Numbered from the stretch's first letter, positions 34,301 to 43,606 are shown. The stretch is DNA of 64,000 nucleotides from Aridibaculum aurantiacum (GCF_017355875.1 NZ_JAFEWC010000002.1:310001-374000), one strand, 5' to 3'. A program made the numbers and translations. The notes: generated from the sequence alone by a model not told the origin.

Positions 34301-36229
34301 ACTACTCACACTATCACAGGTCTTGCATCTAACACTGTGCACTATGTATGGGTTCGCTCTGCATGTGGTCCTTCAGGCAACAGCATTTGGACATCAGTAG
34401 CATCATTCAGAACACTTTGTGACGCTACCAATTTACCATACTCAGAGAATTTTGAATCTGCAGCTCCTCCTGCACTTCCTCCATGTACTTCAAGGGAAAA
34501 CGTAGGAACTGGTAACAACTGGGCGATTACGAATAATCCAGGATCAGGATTTACAAGTAACACCTTACAGTATACATATAACTCCAGCAATCCTGCTAAT
34601 GCATGGTTCTATACACGTGCTATCAACCTTACAGCGGGTACCTCTTACAGGCTCACGTTTAAGTATGGTAATAACAGCACCACTTATACTGAGAAACTAG
34701 CGGTGAAATACGGAGTAGCGGCTAATAGTAGCGCTATGTCTGATCTTATCGTAGATCTTCAATCGATCAGCATCAATGGTTCAGCTGTATCTGTAACAGA
34801 TTTTACACCATCTACCACAGGCGCTTACTTCCTGGGCTTCAATGTGTATTCTGCAACTGACCAGTATTACCTTTTTGTAGATGATATCTCTGTAACAGTA
34901 ACGCCAACATGTGTAGCACCAACTGGTTTGGTTGCAAGTAATGTTACATCTACAACTGCACAGCTTGATTGGGGAACTCCTACCATTGGAACACCTAGCA
35001 GCTACGAATTGTATTATAGTACTTCTAATACATCTCCTACAGGTGCTACTACACCAACAACAGCAACTATAACTGGTAACTCTACTTACTTGTCAGGTCT
35101 TACACCAGCTACCACATACTACATGTGGATGCGCACCCGTTGCTCATCAACAGATGCCAGCGACTGGACTACTATGCTGGCTATTACCACTAATTGTACA
35201 TCGGTAGATACCTTCTTCCATACCTTTGATAACGTAACGGCTCCGGCTATGCCAAACTGCTGGCAGAAAGTAGGATCAGGTGGCAGTGTTAATACACAAA
35301 CCACTAATCCTTTCAGTGGAACAAATACACTATACATCTACTCTTCTTCTACCACATCCTTAGCAGTGGTAGCACTGCCAAGTGTTAGCAATCTTGCTGC
35401 AGGTACACACATGCTGACGTTTAAGGGAAGAGCTAACTTCACCGCAGGTGGAGTGTTGGAATTAGGTTACTTAACTAATCCTTCTGATGCCTCTTCATTT
35501 ACGATGTTGCAATCAGTAACCCTGTCATCACTTACGTACCAGTCGTACAGCTTCGATCCGGGTGCGCTACCAGGAATGACAGTGCTGGCAATGAGGCATA
35601 CAGGTAGTCCTGCTTACAGTGTTCTGGTAGATGATGTAAGGTGGGTGTCTAAAGCACTTCTGCCTGTTACACTTGCAAAATTCAGTGGCGAGAAAGCAGG
35701 TACAATCAATAAGCTTGAATGGAGCACACTTACAGAGTTGAACAATGCAGGTTTTGAACTGCAGCGTAGTGCTGATGGTGTAAGCTTCAGCAAGCTGACT
35801 TATGTGGCTTCTAAAGCACAAAATGGAATGAGCAACGGAAGCTTAACCTACAACTTTGATGATGCTAAGCCTTTTGCTGGCAACAGTTATTACAGGCTGA
35901 AGCAAATAGATAAAGATGGCAAGTATGCTTATTCTCCAATTGTTCTTATCAAAGGAACTAAGCCAGGTGCAATTACTATCAGCAGCATTTATCCTAACCC
36001 GGTAAAGAGCGATATCAATATGATCATCTCTTCTCCGTCAGTAGAAAAAGTAAAACTGATGGTAACAGATATAACTGGTAAACTGGTTGCTCAGCATGGC
36101 GCGCAACTTGTAACTGGAGACAATCAACTCCAGGTGCCTGTTCAGCAACTTGCACCAGGTACATACATCATAAAAGCTGTATGTGCTAATGGATGTGAAA
36201 CTGCTGTACACAAGTTTGTAAAACAATAG
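31391..36229 (+). CDS. Giant surface protein with fibronectin III and cleaved-adhesin-like domains, T9SS type A tail
   Basis: The 1612-residue protein has a signal peptide (MRKLYTFLLGSFLLLMQVASGQ). It carries an N-terminal domain (about 25-240), and then an FN3 domain with SYNVQYRALGSCTW (about 255-340). A CARDB-like domain follows (SGCYTTAPVTVRIRN, about 375-475), and then a choice-of-anchor/cleaved-adhesin-like domain (about 490-665). After these, three further FN3 units (each with YxIYYSTS or similar and YxWVR) alternate with two related MAM-like units that contain CWxKVGxGGS and FLTDPSDATTF/YLTNPSDASSF. The C-terminal FELQRSADG domain is followed by the type A sorting tail (SIYPNPVKSDIN, CANGC, KFVKQ). 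Unlike its three neighbours it has no beta-helix module and no upstream micro-ORF. Its role is probably adhesive. Confidence 0.9.
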   Translation: MRKLYTFLLGSFLLLMQVASGQTNIAAYPYSTSVGTYTPITGTTIWSGTWDSEISASLPLGGTFTYGGVAFTSAYVSANGWLALGSTAPSSSSSPLSSSVGTVGGVISAYGNDGSNSTATGASPLVSYANVGGATGEFVVQFRDHARWSNRTTERLNFQIRLNLATGAINIVYGSFTPSGSTATTSQVGIRGNSTTYASNVNNLMVANIPAGTTCNWQSPVTGFSNASTMVYTGDNNNISVPNGLTYTWTPQSTVLPVRVFSAVSAITTTSATISWTASTGATSYNVQYRALGSCTWTNVPSVTTTTATLNGLTPSTVYQVRVQAAAGADVSPWSHIPNSAGTGDGYTATGTFTTTAIPTDLQASQLVSPVTNASGCYTTAPVTVRIRNAGTDAIDFSTNNATVSGSVTGPNATTFTPVVINSGTLAAGATQDVVLAPTYNMTAVGTYTFNASVTLATPDANPGNNAIAPVSFTTTAPASLPQIVNFTGYSGTPASLNTAFPGWTEGSGTVVPVFGGNGSFTNTSSTTQVGKYGAAAKINLYNATSGWLISPRVVPTANHKFKYKAALVGYANATAADFGTTDTVKALISTDCGNSWITLREFNSSTTHGLDNSSNDLRFFEEDLTPYAGQTVILAIYARRLSGASPDIDFVIDDLAVDLPTTCYEPSGISVSAITTTGAEVQWSAPSTGSAPAYQIYYSTSSTVPTGATTPMVTAVPNSPYTLAGLTAGTSYFLWVRTDCGTTDGVSHWAGPVQFVSLCNPVTSFSQDFSSVTVPALPACWAKVGAGGSASTQTTNAHSVPNTLFINSSSTSSLAVVSLPPVSNLDQATHRLTFKARASSTINGVIEVGFLTDPSDATTFNLIEQKTISTLTYQDYVVVPSPMPGIQVLAFRHAGSPANAVLIDNVEWAPIPTCDVPSAVTVSNITVNSAEVEWTAPTVGSTLSYDIYHSTTNTAPTAATTPSITGVVSTTHTITGLASNTVHYVWVRSACGPSGNSIWTSVASFRTLCDATNLPYSENFESAAPPALPPCTSRENVGTGNNWAITNNPGSGFTSNTLQYTYNSSNPANAWFYTRAINLTAGTSYRLTFKYGNNSTTYTEKLAVKYGVAANSSAMSDLIVDLQSISINGSAVSVTDFTPSTTGAYFLGFNVYSATDQYYLFVDDISVTVTPTCVAPTGLVASNVTSTTAQLDWGTPTIGTPSSYELYYSTSNTSPTGATTPTTATITGNSTYLSGLTPATTYYMWMRTRCSSTDASDWTTMLAITTNCTSVDTFFHTFDNVTAPAMPNCWQKVGSGGSVNTQTTNPFSGTNTLYIYSSSTTSLAVVALPSVSNLAAGTHMLTFKGRANFTAGGVLELGYLTNPSDASSFTMLQSVTLSSLTYQSYSFDPGALPGMTVLAMRHTGSPAYSVLVDDVRWVSKALLPVTLAKFSGEKAGTINKLEWSTLTELNNAGFELQRSADGVSFSKLTYVASKAQNGMSNGSLTYNFDDAKPFAGNSYYRLKQIDKDGKYAYSPIVLIKGTKPGAITISSIYPNPVKSDINMIISSPSVEKVKLMVTDITGKLVAQHGAQLVTGDNQLQVPVQQLAPGTYIIKAVCANGCETAVHKFVKQ

Positions 36230-36251
36230 AACTACCCATTTGTAATTAAGA

Positions 36252-36278
36252 AGCCTGGCTAAATGCCGGGCTTTTTTT
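36252..36278 (+). terminator. Rho-independent terminator after the FN3 adhesin gene
   Basis: AGCCTGGC pairs with GCCGGGCT (one T-G pair, loop TAAAT), followed by a seven-T run, 22 nt after the stop codon. Confidence 0.85.
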
Positions 36279-36417
36279 ATGTGCATAATTTAATGAAAAG
36301 CAGGCAGTGCCTGCTGGTTTCCCCAATTTTAAGACTCATTAGAATGCGGTTAGAATACACCGTAACAGAAGCTGCCGGTGCTCTTTTAAGATAATTTTAA
36401 AGTTCAAATCATTATTC

Positions 36418-36492
36418 ATGTACGGCATCAAGATCTTCTATCACCAACATCCTGGTGAATGGATACTCATTCCTTCACCTCCTTTTCTCTAA
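36418..36492 (+). CDS. Micro-ORF 2, conserved leader peptide upstream of adhesin gene
   Basis: A 24-codon frame starts at ATG 36418 and ends at TAA 36490. After an MYGIKIF start it encodes YHQHPGEWILIPSPPFL. The 16-residue core matches micro-ORFs 1 and 3 at Y, HP, EW, the V/I, P and PPF. It ends 52 nt before the start codon of the 1961-residue surface protein. It overlaps, in another frame, a possible upstream extension of that protein (from 36455), which I reject. The peptide has no signal sequence and is too short for a folded domain. A role in controlling the downstream gene is inference. Confidence 0.65.
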   Translation: MYGIKIFYHQHPGEWILIPSPPFL

Positions 36493-36544
36493 TGTTTTTA
36501 TTGCATTTGAATTCCCCCCATTATTCAACTATTACTTCTTCATT

Positions 36545-39500
36545 ATGAGAAAACTTTACGCGTTTTTATTTTTTACGATGTGCTTGTTTGGAATAAGTCC
36601 TTCCACTACAGGCCAAACAGTAACCATAGAAGGTACTGGCACAGCCAGCAGCCATCTTTACGGTCCCATCTATACGTGGAATGCAGCGCCCCGTAGCTAC
36701 AGGAGCGCACTTATCTATCCAAAAACTTTGCTCACAGGTATGCAGGCTGGTAGTATCATTACGCAGCTATCATTTAGTCGTGGTGCAGATGGTGTATCGC
36801 TTCCTGCCGGGAACAACCTGAAACTTTACCTGATGAACACCACTCTCAACGATTGGGGTTCTGGCTCACTTCCGTGGGATGTGTCAGGAGCTGTATTGAT
36901 ATACGATGGAGATCCTGCCAACATTATTGGAAGTACAGCAGGTTATAAGGGATTTCCTGCCATGCAATCATTTACCTACTCAGGAGATAACCTGGTTGTT
37001 TTTTCTGAATATGCACAAGTGGCTGCTCCATCAAGTACCATAGGATGGCATTATAATACATCTACCACACAGCCTGCTTATTCTACCAATCAAATCAAGT
37101 ATACGGCTAACAGTAATACGACAATGCCTGCTTCGCTTGGCTCAAGCAATGCCAACCATGCTAATATGATCATTGATTATGCTGCCAGTGGTCCATGTAC
37201 CAATCCTCCTATGGCAGGTACTGCTGAATCAAATCCTGCCACGGCTGTGTGCAGTGGAGCTTCTGTAAGTTTAAACCTAACTGGTAATACAAGCGGTACT
37301 GGTCAAACTTACCAATGGCAGGAAGCGTCAGACCCTGCAGGTCCTTATACCAATTTTGGTTCTGCTTCAAATACTGCATTCGTTACGGTTAATCCTACCA
37401 CTACTACGTACTATCGCGCAGTGGTTACTTGTAATGGCGTTAGCGATACATCGCAACCCGTAACTGTTATTGTTACTCCGCCAATGTCCGGCAGCTATAC
37501 CATCAACAACGGCCTGCCAAGTGGCAGTGGTAACTTCCAGACATTTGCTGAAGCCATCAATAGCCTTACTTGTGGTATCAATGGCCCGGTACGTTTTGAT
37601 GTAACACATGGTGTGTACAATGAACAGGTAGTTATCCCTGCAATACCTGGTGCATCTGCTACTAATACAATTACTTTCAAAGGTAATCTTGCTACTATTT
37701 CTTTCAATTCTACTACCTCTGGTTCACGTGCTGGTATCACGCTTAATGGTGCAGATCATATCATCATCGACAGCCTGAATGTAGATGCAGGCACAGGAAC
37801 TTATGGCTGGGGTATATTACTTACCAACCAGGCAGATTCCAATGTCATTTCCAATTGCCAGGTCACTACTAATACCTCTGCTACAACTACCAATTATGGT
37901 GGTATTGTTATCAGTGGCTCTGCTACTTCGTTAAGCTCAGCTGGTAACAATGGTAACTATAACCTGATAACTGGCAATACGGTAACGGGTGGTTATTATG
38001 GTATATCAGCTTATGGTAGCACAACCACATACAACAAAGGAAATGTGATCAGCAACAACCTGGTGACCGACTATTACTACTACAGCATTTACAGCTATGG
38101 TAACGATAGCATCACCATCAGCAGCAACGAGCTAACAAGACCAACACGTACCAGCGTTTCCAGTTACAATCTCTATTTATCATCAAGTACCGGAATTTTG
38201 GCAGAGAAGAACAGGATGCACAACTTGTTTGGTGGTGCTACCTCTAGTACTTCTGCCTTCTATAATATTTACATCAGCACTTCTGGTACAGCTACTGCTG
38301 TAAACAGGTTGGAGAATAACCTGGTGTATAATATCAACAATGGTGGCGGAGCTATATACGGAGTATATGCATTAGGCTACAACTACTGGAATATTTACCA
38401 CAACACCATAGTACTAGACGATGCTGCTGCTACTGCAGGTACCACCTATGGTATATATGCATATGGTTCTACGGAAATGCATGTAAAGAACAACATCGTA
38501 TACATCACTCGTGGTGGTACGGGTACAAAATATGCCCTGTATTATTCTACTACAGGTGTTACATCTTCTAACAACAACGTGCTGTACATGAATGCACCTG
38601 CAGGAACAAACAACCTGGCATATCACAGTACAGCTTATGCTACACTGGCTGATTGGCAGCAGGCACCTGCAGGTTACGACCAGAACAGCCTTAGCTTAGA
38701 TCCTATGTTCCAGGCGCCGGGAGCTGGCGACTTCAAACCAATGGAGCCGAACATCAACAACATGGGCGACAACGTAGGTGTAACAACAGATATATTGGAC
38801 AGTGCACGTTTGGTAACAGCACCTGATCCTGGAGCATACGAGTTTCAGCTGCCTGCATGTACCAATCCTCCTGTTCCTGGTATGGTATCTACAAGTGAAA
38901 TGAATGCATGCGCCGGAGCAGAATTCACGCTTGATCTTTCTGGTAACAGTGCAGGTGAATACCAGCTTTACCAGTGGCAGTCATCTACAGATAACATCAA
39001 CTTTACAAACATTGGTGCTGCGCAAACAATAACTTCATACACCACATCGCAACAAACCAGTACATGGTATAGAGCAATGGTAACATGTAGTGGAGGCGCA
39101 CCAGTATATTCTGATACAATACTTGTTTCCACGCCAGCATTTGTGTCAGGAACATTTAGCATCAATAGTGGCCAGCCTACAGGTGGTGGCAGCTTCCAGA
39201 CATTTACTGAAGCAATTAACCACATTAAGTGCGGCATCAATGGTCCTGTAGTATTGAATGTAGCGCCAGGAAGCAGCTACAACGAACAGTTTACCATTCC
39301 TGCTATTGCGGGTACTTCGGCTACTAACACCATTACTATAAATGGTAACGGAGCATATATTTCTTATACTTCTACATCATCGTCGGACAGGGCCATCATC
39401 AAACTGGATGGTGCAGATTATGTAACTGTTGATAGCTTATTCATAACAGCTACCGGCTCTGCCACTACAGAATATGGTTATGGTATACAGCTGGTGAATG

Positions 39501-42430
39501 ATGCAGATCACAACACGATCACAAGAAACACGATCATGTTGACATCAACTCCTGCAACTGCTGCATCATCAGCTTTTGCCGGTATAGTAGTAAACAGCAG
39601 TGGTGCTACTTCACCTACAGGTACAGGCGATAGCAGGAGCGATAGTAACTACATTGCCCACAACAGGATCTCCGGAGGCTATTCTGGTATATCACTTACA
39701 GCAAGTGGTACCACCAGCAACATCTTTGGAAACGTAGTTGCTAATAATATTATAGAAGACTTCTACCTGTATGGTATTTACCTGAATGGTACACATGGTA
39801 CTGTAGTAGAAGGTAACGACATAAGCAGGATGACACGTAGTTCTGTTAGCACATTTAACGGAGTGTACATGAGTACAGGAAATGTAGGTGTGCATATTAA
39901 CAGGAACAAAATTCACGATGCATTTAATGGTAACACCAGCAGTACCAGTGCAGCATATGGCGTGTATACTTCAGGTAGTGACGCCACAGCTGCTAATCCA
40001 AACATCATTAGTAACAATATGATCTTTGGTTTCAACAACGCCGGTACACAGTATGGTATTTATAATACAGGCTCCGATAGCGCGAAGTACTATTTCAATT
40101 CTATCCTGCTTGATGGACAGGCTAATACTTCTACCACTTATGTTACACGTGGTATATACCAAACCACCCTTGCATATGGATTGGAGTTCAAGAATAATAT
40201 AATAGTTGTAAGCAGGCAGAGCGTTGGCCAGAACCATGGTATTTATATGAATACTGCTACCACTACTTTCGTATCAGATCACAACAATATTTATGTTCCT
40301 ACTGCTACCGGTTCAGTTAATAATGTTGGATATGCCGGTGGATCAGAATATATCACCTTGGCTGACTGGAAAACAGGAACATCGCAAGATGCAAATTCGT
40401 GGAGCGTAGATCCTCTGTTTGTTTCTTCATCTGATCTTCATCTGATTGCAGGTTCGCCTATGGATGATAAAGGCACTCCTGTAGGAATAACAACAGATAT
40501 TGATGGCGATGCAAGAGATGCTAATACGCCTGATATAGGTGCTGATGAAATGCCATTGAGCACAGGCGTAGATCTTCAAATGGTAGGGTTGGTTTCTCCT
40601 TTATCCACAACTACTTGTTACAACCAGGAGCCTGTTGTGGTTGAAATAAAGAACAACAGCCAGAATCCAATAAGCTTTGCAAACAACAATGCTACTGTAG
40701 TAGTAGAAGTAACCGGAGCTACAAATGCTAACTTCTCTGCAATAGTAGATACAGGTTCACTAGCTAGCGGTGAAACCAGGTTGATAACGCTTAGTCCTGC
40801 AACACTTAATATGAGTGCTCCGGGTGGTTACACTTTTAAAGCTACAGTGGCTGTTAATGGTGATGTGAATCCAGCCAATGACCAGGCGCCAATTGTAACA
40901 TTGACAAAAGAAACACTTGCCGCAGGTAATATAGAAGCTGAATCTACTGATCTATGCTTGAGTGGTACGCCATCAATGAAACTGCAGAACGTGCAAGGTT
41001 ATGGTTCATTGCAGTGGCAGCAAAGTACTACAACGGGTACCGGGTTTGTAGACATTGCCGGTGCTACCGATACTGTATACACTGCAGCTGCACCTATCAA
41101 CCAGACCATGTACTACAGGGTTATAGCTGTGTGTGGCAGTGACTCTGCTACTTCTCCGGAACAAATTATAGTAGTAACCCAGCCATTGGTGATGAATACC
41201 ACCTCAGGTGCACGTTGCGGAAGTGGAACAGTAACTATGAGCGCAACCGCAAATGCAGGTGCTACCATTCATTGGTATAAAGATGCTATTGGCGGAGCAC
41301 CTTTGTATACAGGAAACTCCTTTACCACAACCATTAGCTCAGATACCAGCTTCTTTGTGTCTGCTTCTATTGGTGGTGCAAATGAAACAGTAGGAGCACC
41401 AAACAATTCCATAGGAACGACCAGTGCATACGCTACTGATTTTTATTACCTGACCTTTGATGTGCTACAACGCGTTACCATCAGGTCGGTGGATGTTTAT
41501 CCAAATGTGGCAGCAGGTACATCGGCTTATATAGAAATACTCAACAATACAGGGTCTGTACTTCATAGCATACCATACACTACAACTGTAGCAAGTGGAA
41601 GTGTGCAGACCGTGCCGCTAAATGTAACCCTGCCTGCCGGTTCTTATCGTATGAAGCAAGGTTCTGGTTCAGGTAATTATATATCCTTGTTTAGAAATAC
41701 AACAGGCGGGTCATTCCCTTACCAGTCGCAGGCGCTTAATATTACCGGTCACAACCTTTCTGGTAGCCCGCAGTACTATTATTTCTTCTACAACTGGCAG
41801 ATCTCTACAGGCTGCGAAAGTGGACGTACAGAAGTACTGGCTACGGTGAATGATTGTGCGATGCCGGTAACGCTGGTAAATTTTAAAGGTGAGCGTAAAG
41901 GAGAGGTGAACCAACTGGATTGGACAACACTAACAGAAGTGAACAATGCAGGATTCGAACTACAACGCAGTGCAGATGGTGCAGCGTTTACTAAGCTGGC
42001 TTATGTAGCCTCAAGAACTGTTGATGGCAACAGCACCAGTAGTCTTACTTACACATTTGATGATGTAAGACCATTTGCAGGCAACAGCTACTACAGGCTG
42101 AAGCAACTGGATAAGGATGGTAAGTTTAGCTACTCACCGGTTGTTTTGATCAAAGGAGCTAAAGCCAATTCTGTAATCATCAGCAGCATTTACCCTAACC
42201 CGGTAAGGAACCAGCTGAATATGGTAGTTGCAGCACCATCAGCAGAAAAGGTGAACTTGCTGGTAACAGACTTTAGTGGTAAAGTGGTGATACAGCAAGC
42301 CGCCCAACTTGTAAGTGGCGATAACCAACTACAGGTACCGGTGCAGCAACTGTCTTCAGGTACATACATTATTAAGGCAATATGTGCCAATGGATGTGAA
42401 ACTGCAGTTCACAAATTTGTGAAGCAGTAA
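36545..42430 (+). CDS. Giant surface protein with two parallel beta-helix modules, T9SS type A tail (second)
   Basis: The 1961-residue protein starts MRKLYAFLFFTMCLFGISP, a signal peptide. An in-frame ATG at 36455 would bury it behind 30 residues and overlaps micro-ORF 2. Layout: an N-terminal domain (about 26-210), Ig-like units (215-312), beta-helix module 1 (about 314-768), an Ig-like unit, beta-helix module 2 (about 867-1335), a CARDB-like domain (SLTTCYNQEPVVVEIKNNS-like, about 1345-1455), Ig-like units, the FELQRSADG domain (from about 1774) and the type A sorting tail (1879-1961). It is a close relative of the protein at 25198 in order and content. T9SS should carry it to the cell surface. 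A bidirectional terminator follows. Confidence 0.9.
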   Translation: MRKLYAFLFFTMCLFGISPSTTGQTVTIEGTGTASSHLYGPIYTWNAAPRSYRSALIYPKTLLTGMQAGSIITQLSFSRGADGVSLPAGNNLKLYLMNTTLNDWGSGSLPWDVSGAVLIYDGDPANIIGSTAGYKGFPAMQSFTYSGDNLVVFSEYAQVAAPSSTIGWHYNTSTTQPAYSTNQIKYTANSNTTMPASLGSSNANHANMIIDYAASGPCTNPPMAGTAESNPATAVCSGASVSLNLTGNTSGTGQTYQWQEASDPAGPYTNFGSASNTAFVTVNPTTTTYYRAVVTCNGVSDTSQPVTVIVTPPMSGSYTINNGLPSGSGNFQTFAEAINSLTCGINGPVRFDVTHGVYNEQVVIPAIPGASATNTITFKGNLATISFNSTTSGSRAGITLNGADHIIIDSLNVDAGTGTYGWGILLTNQADSNVISNCQVTTNTSATTTNYGGIVISGSATSLSSAGNNGNYNLITGNTVTGGYYGISAYGSTTTYNKGNVISNNLVTDYYYYSIYSYGNDSITISSNELTRPTRTSVSSYNLYLSSSTGILAEKNRMHNLFGGATSSTSAFYNIYISTSGTATAVNRLENNLVYNINNGGGAIYGVYALGYNYWNIYHNTIVLDDAAATAGTTYGIYAYGSTEMHVKNNIVYITRGGTGTKYALYYSTTGVTSSNNNVLYMNAPAGTNNLAYHSTAYATLADWQQAPAGYDQNSLSLDPMFQAPGAGDFKPMEPNINNMGDNVGVTTDILDSARLVTAPDPGAYEFQLPACTNPPVPGMVSTSEMNACAGAEFTLDLSGNSAGEYQLYQWQSSTDNINFTNIGAAQTITSYTTSQQTSTWYRAMVTCSGGAPVYSDTILVSTPAFVSGTFSINSGQPTGGGSFQTFTEAINHIKCGINGPVVLNVAPGSSYNEQFTIPAIAGTSATNTITINGNGAYISYTSTSSSDRAIIKLDGADYVTVDSLFITATGSATTEYGYGIQLVNDADHNTITRNTIMLTSTPATAASSAFAGIVVNSSGATSPTGTGDSRSDSNYIAHNRISGGYSGISLTASGTTSNIFGNVVANNIIEDFYLYGIYLNGTHGTVVEGNDISRMTRSSVSTFNGVYMSTGNVGVHINRNKIHDAFNGNTSSTSAAYGVYTSGSDATAANPNIISNNMIFGFNNAGTQYGIYNTGSDSAKYYFNSILLDGQANTSTTYVTRGIYQTTLAYGLEFKNNIIVVSRQSVGQNHGIYMNTATTTFVSDHNNIYVPTATGSVNNVGYAGGSEYITLADWKTGTSQDANSWSVDPLFVSSSDLHLIAGSPMDDKGTPVGITTDIDGDARDANTPDIGADEMPLSTGVDLQMVGLVSPLSTTTCYNQEPVVVEIKNNSQNPISFANNNATVVVEVTGATNANFSAIVDTGSLASGETRLITLSPATLNMSAPGGYTFKATVAVNGDVNPANDQAPIVTLTKETLAAGNIEAESTDLCLSGTPSMKLQNVQGYGSLQWQQSTTTGTGFVDIAGATDTVYTAAAPINQTMYYRVIAVCGSDSATSPEQIIVVTQPLVMNTTSGARCGSGTVTMSATANAGATIHWYKDAIGGAPLYTGNSFTTTISSDTSFFVSASIGGANETVGAPNNSIGTTSAYATDFYYLTFDVLQRVTIRSVDVYPNVAAGTSAYIEILNNTGSVLHSIPYTTTVASGSVQTVPLNVTLPAGSYRMKQGSGSGNYISLFRNTTGGSFPYQSQALNITGHNLSGSPQYYYFFYNWQISTGCESGRTEVLATVNDCAMPVTLVNFKGERKGEVNQLDWTTLTEVNNAGFELQRSADGAAFTKLAYVASRTVDGNSTSSLTYTFDDVRPFAGNSYYRLKQLDKDGKFSYSPVVLIKGAKANSVIISSIYPNPVRNQLNMVVAAPSAEKVNLLVTDFSGKVVIQQAAQLVSGDNQLQVPVQQLSSGTYIIKAICANGCETAVHKFVKQ

Positions 42431-42448
42431 CTTTTATGCTATAGTTTC

Positions 42449-42475
42449 AAAGGCCTTGCACTATGCAAGGCCTTT
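42449..42475. terminator. Hairpin terminator between convergent genes
   Basis: A perfect 12-bp stem, AAAGGCCTTGCA with TGCAAGGCCTTT (loop CTA), lies between the adhesin gene and the convergent VOC gene. It carries T-rich sequence on its plus-strand exit, so it could serve both directions. Confidence 0.8.
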
Positions 42476-42519
42476 GTTGTTATTCTAGTTTTGAAAAGAC
42501 AAAATTGAGAAGGAGAAAC

Positions 42520-42996
42520 CTAATGATCCATCCTTGCGGCTTCCTCAAGTTTGGCTATATCCATCTTATTCATTTGAAGCATGGCATCCATCACACGTTT
42601 TGCCTGTTGAGCATCCTGCACATAAATCAGCCGTTGCAAAGCGGAAGGTATGATCTGCCACGACACACCAAACTTGTCCTGGAGCCAGCCGCACCGTTGC
42701 TGTTGTCCTCCGGCAGAAAGCTTTTCCCATAGTTCATCTACCTCTTCCTGTGTTTCACAGTTTACAAATAAAGAAATGGCAGGAGAGAATGAGAACATCG
42801 GCCCGCCGTTCAATGCCATGAATTGCTGCCCTTCTAACCAAAATGTAGCAGTAAACAAACTTCCTTTGGCGCCAGGCATGCTGCCATTGTTATACACTTT
42901 GTGACCTATTTCAGAATTTTTGAAGATGCCGGTATACATTTCAATGGCCTCTTCAGCATTATCATTGAACCATAGAAAAGGAGTTATTTTTTGCAT
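42520..42996 (-). CDS. VOC-family (PhnB-like) protein
   Basis: The 158-residue protein starts MQKITPFLWFNDNAEEAIEMY, followed by FKNSEIG, the typical start of the PhnB-like branch of the vicinal oxygen chelate superfamily. It continues with FTATFWLEGQQFMALNGGP and a SLFVNCETQEEVDELWEKLSAGG segment, and then CGWLQDKFGVSWQIIPSAL. This is the pattern of two beta-alpha-beta-beta-beta units. Members of this branch are mostly uncharacterised and often mislabelled as methyltransferases. No substrate can be assigned. It is cytoplasmic, with no signal peptide. It sits alone on the minus strand inside the adhesin region. Confidence 0.88.
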   Translation of the reverse strand: MQKITPFLWFNDNAEEAIEMYTGIFKNSEIGHKVYNNGSMPGAKGSLFTATFWLEGQQFMALNGGPMFSFSPAISLFVNCETQEEVDELWEKLSAGGQQQRCGWLQDKFGVSWQIIPSALQRLIYVQDAQQAKRVMDAMLQMNKMDIAKLEEAARMDH

Positions 42997-43540
42997 ATAT
43001 ATTTATTTTATTAAATAGCAAACTAGCATTCCTTTCTAAAAACCTGCAGGTATTTTTACGGCAAAATGCGGGTATTTACGGTTTTTCTTATAAATAATTT
43101 CTATTGCTTTTTTGACAAAATAGTAAGTATAACATTAGAAATAGAGCAGGCTATTTCGAAGAAAATACATGAACAAATGATGGTAAATAACCTGCGGAGT
43201 AATAAGCTTATCTAAAAAAATGCAGCCATTATCTTTTTATTAACCTCTGTATAAATAGTAGGAGTGAAACTGTAAAGAAGGTGAATTTATATTATGATAT
43301 ACAATTAAGTTGTAATCTGTATAGACGCATAATGCATTTCAATTTATTTGGATTTGATGTGCTAGTGAGCTTGAAATGCTGATGGGGAGGGCTTTTCAGC
43401 AAATTAATGAGAGAGGAAAAACGTGAGTTGGGAATTTATTCTACATTAAAATTTGCCACTTTTTGTGCCGAGCGGTAAAAAAGTTTGTGAATTAACCTAT
43501 TTTTAGAACGTCATTTTAAACACCCCCAAATAATTCATTG
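42997..43540. other. AT-rich intergenic region upstream of micro-ORF 3
   Basis: These 544 bases lie between the divergent VOC gene and micro-ORF 3. A short imperfect direct repeat (about GGTATTTTTACGG and GGTATTTACGG) occurs at 43051-43082. No gene is supported. The promoter of the giant type B operon should lie near the right end, but I cannot place it with confidence. Confidence 0.5.
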
Positions 43541-43606
43541 ATGTTTTTTTACAAAGAGCACCCTATCGAGTGGCGTTTGATTCCTTCACCGCCTTTTCTA
43601 CAGTAG
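43541..43606 (+). CDS. Micro-ORF 3, conserved leader peptide upstream of giant type B operon
   Basis: A 21-codon frame starts at ATG 43541 and ends at TAG 43604. After MFF it encodes YKEHPIEWRLIPSPPFLQ. It shares HPIEWR with micro-ORF 1 and IPSPPFL with micro-ORF 2. Against micro-ORF 1 the codons for H (CAC/CAT), E (GAG/GAA), R (CGT/CGC) and I (ATC/ATA) differ only synonymously. This is the pattern expected of a translated peptide. The stop lies 87 nt before the ATG of the 3643-residue protein, with two T runs in between. Function unknown; a leader peptide role is inferred. Confidence 0.68.
   Translation: MFFYKEHPIEWRLIPSPPFLQ

Noticed and set aside
36455-36544. Longer N-terminus for the 36545 adhesin, starting at ATG 36455
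   Set aside because: It would place 30 residues before a clear signal peptide and overlap micro-ORF 2 in another frame. Sister proteins start at MRKLY/MRSFY.
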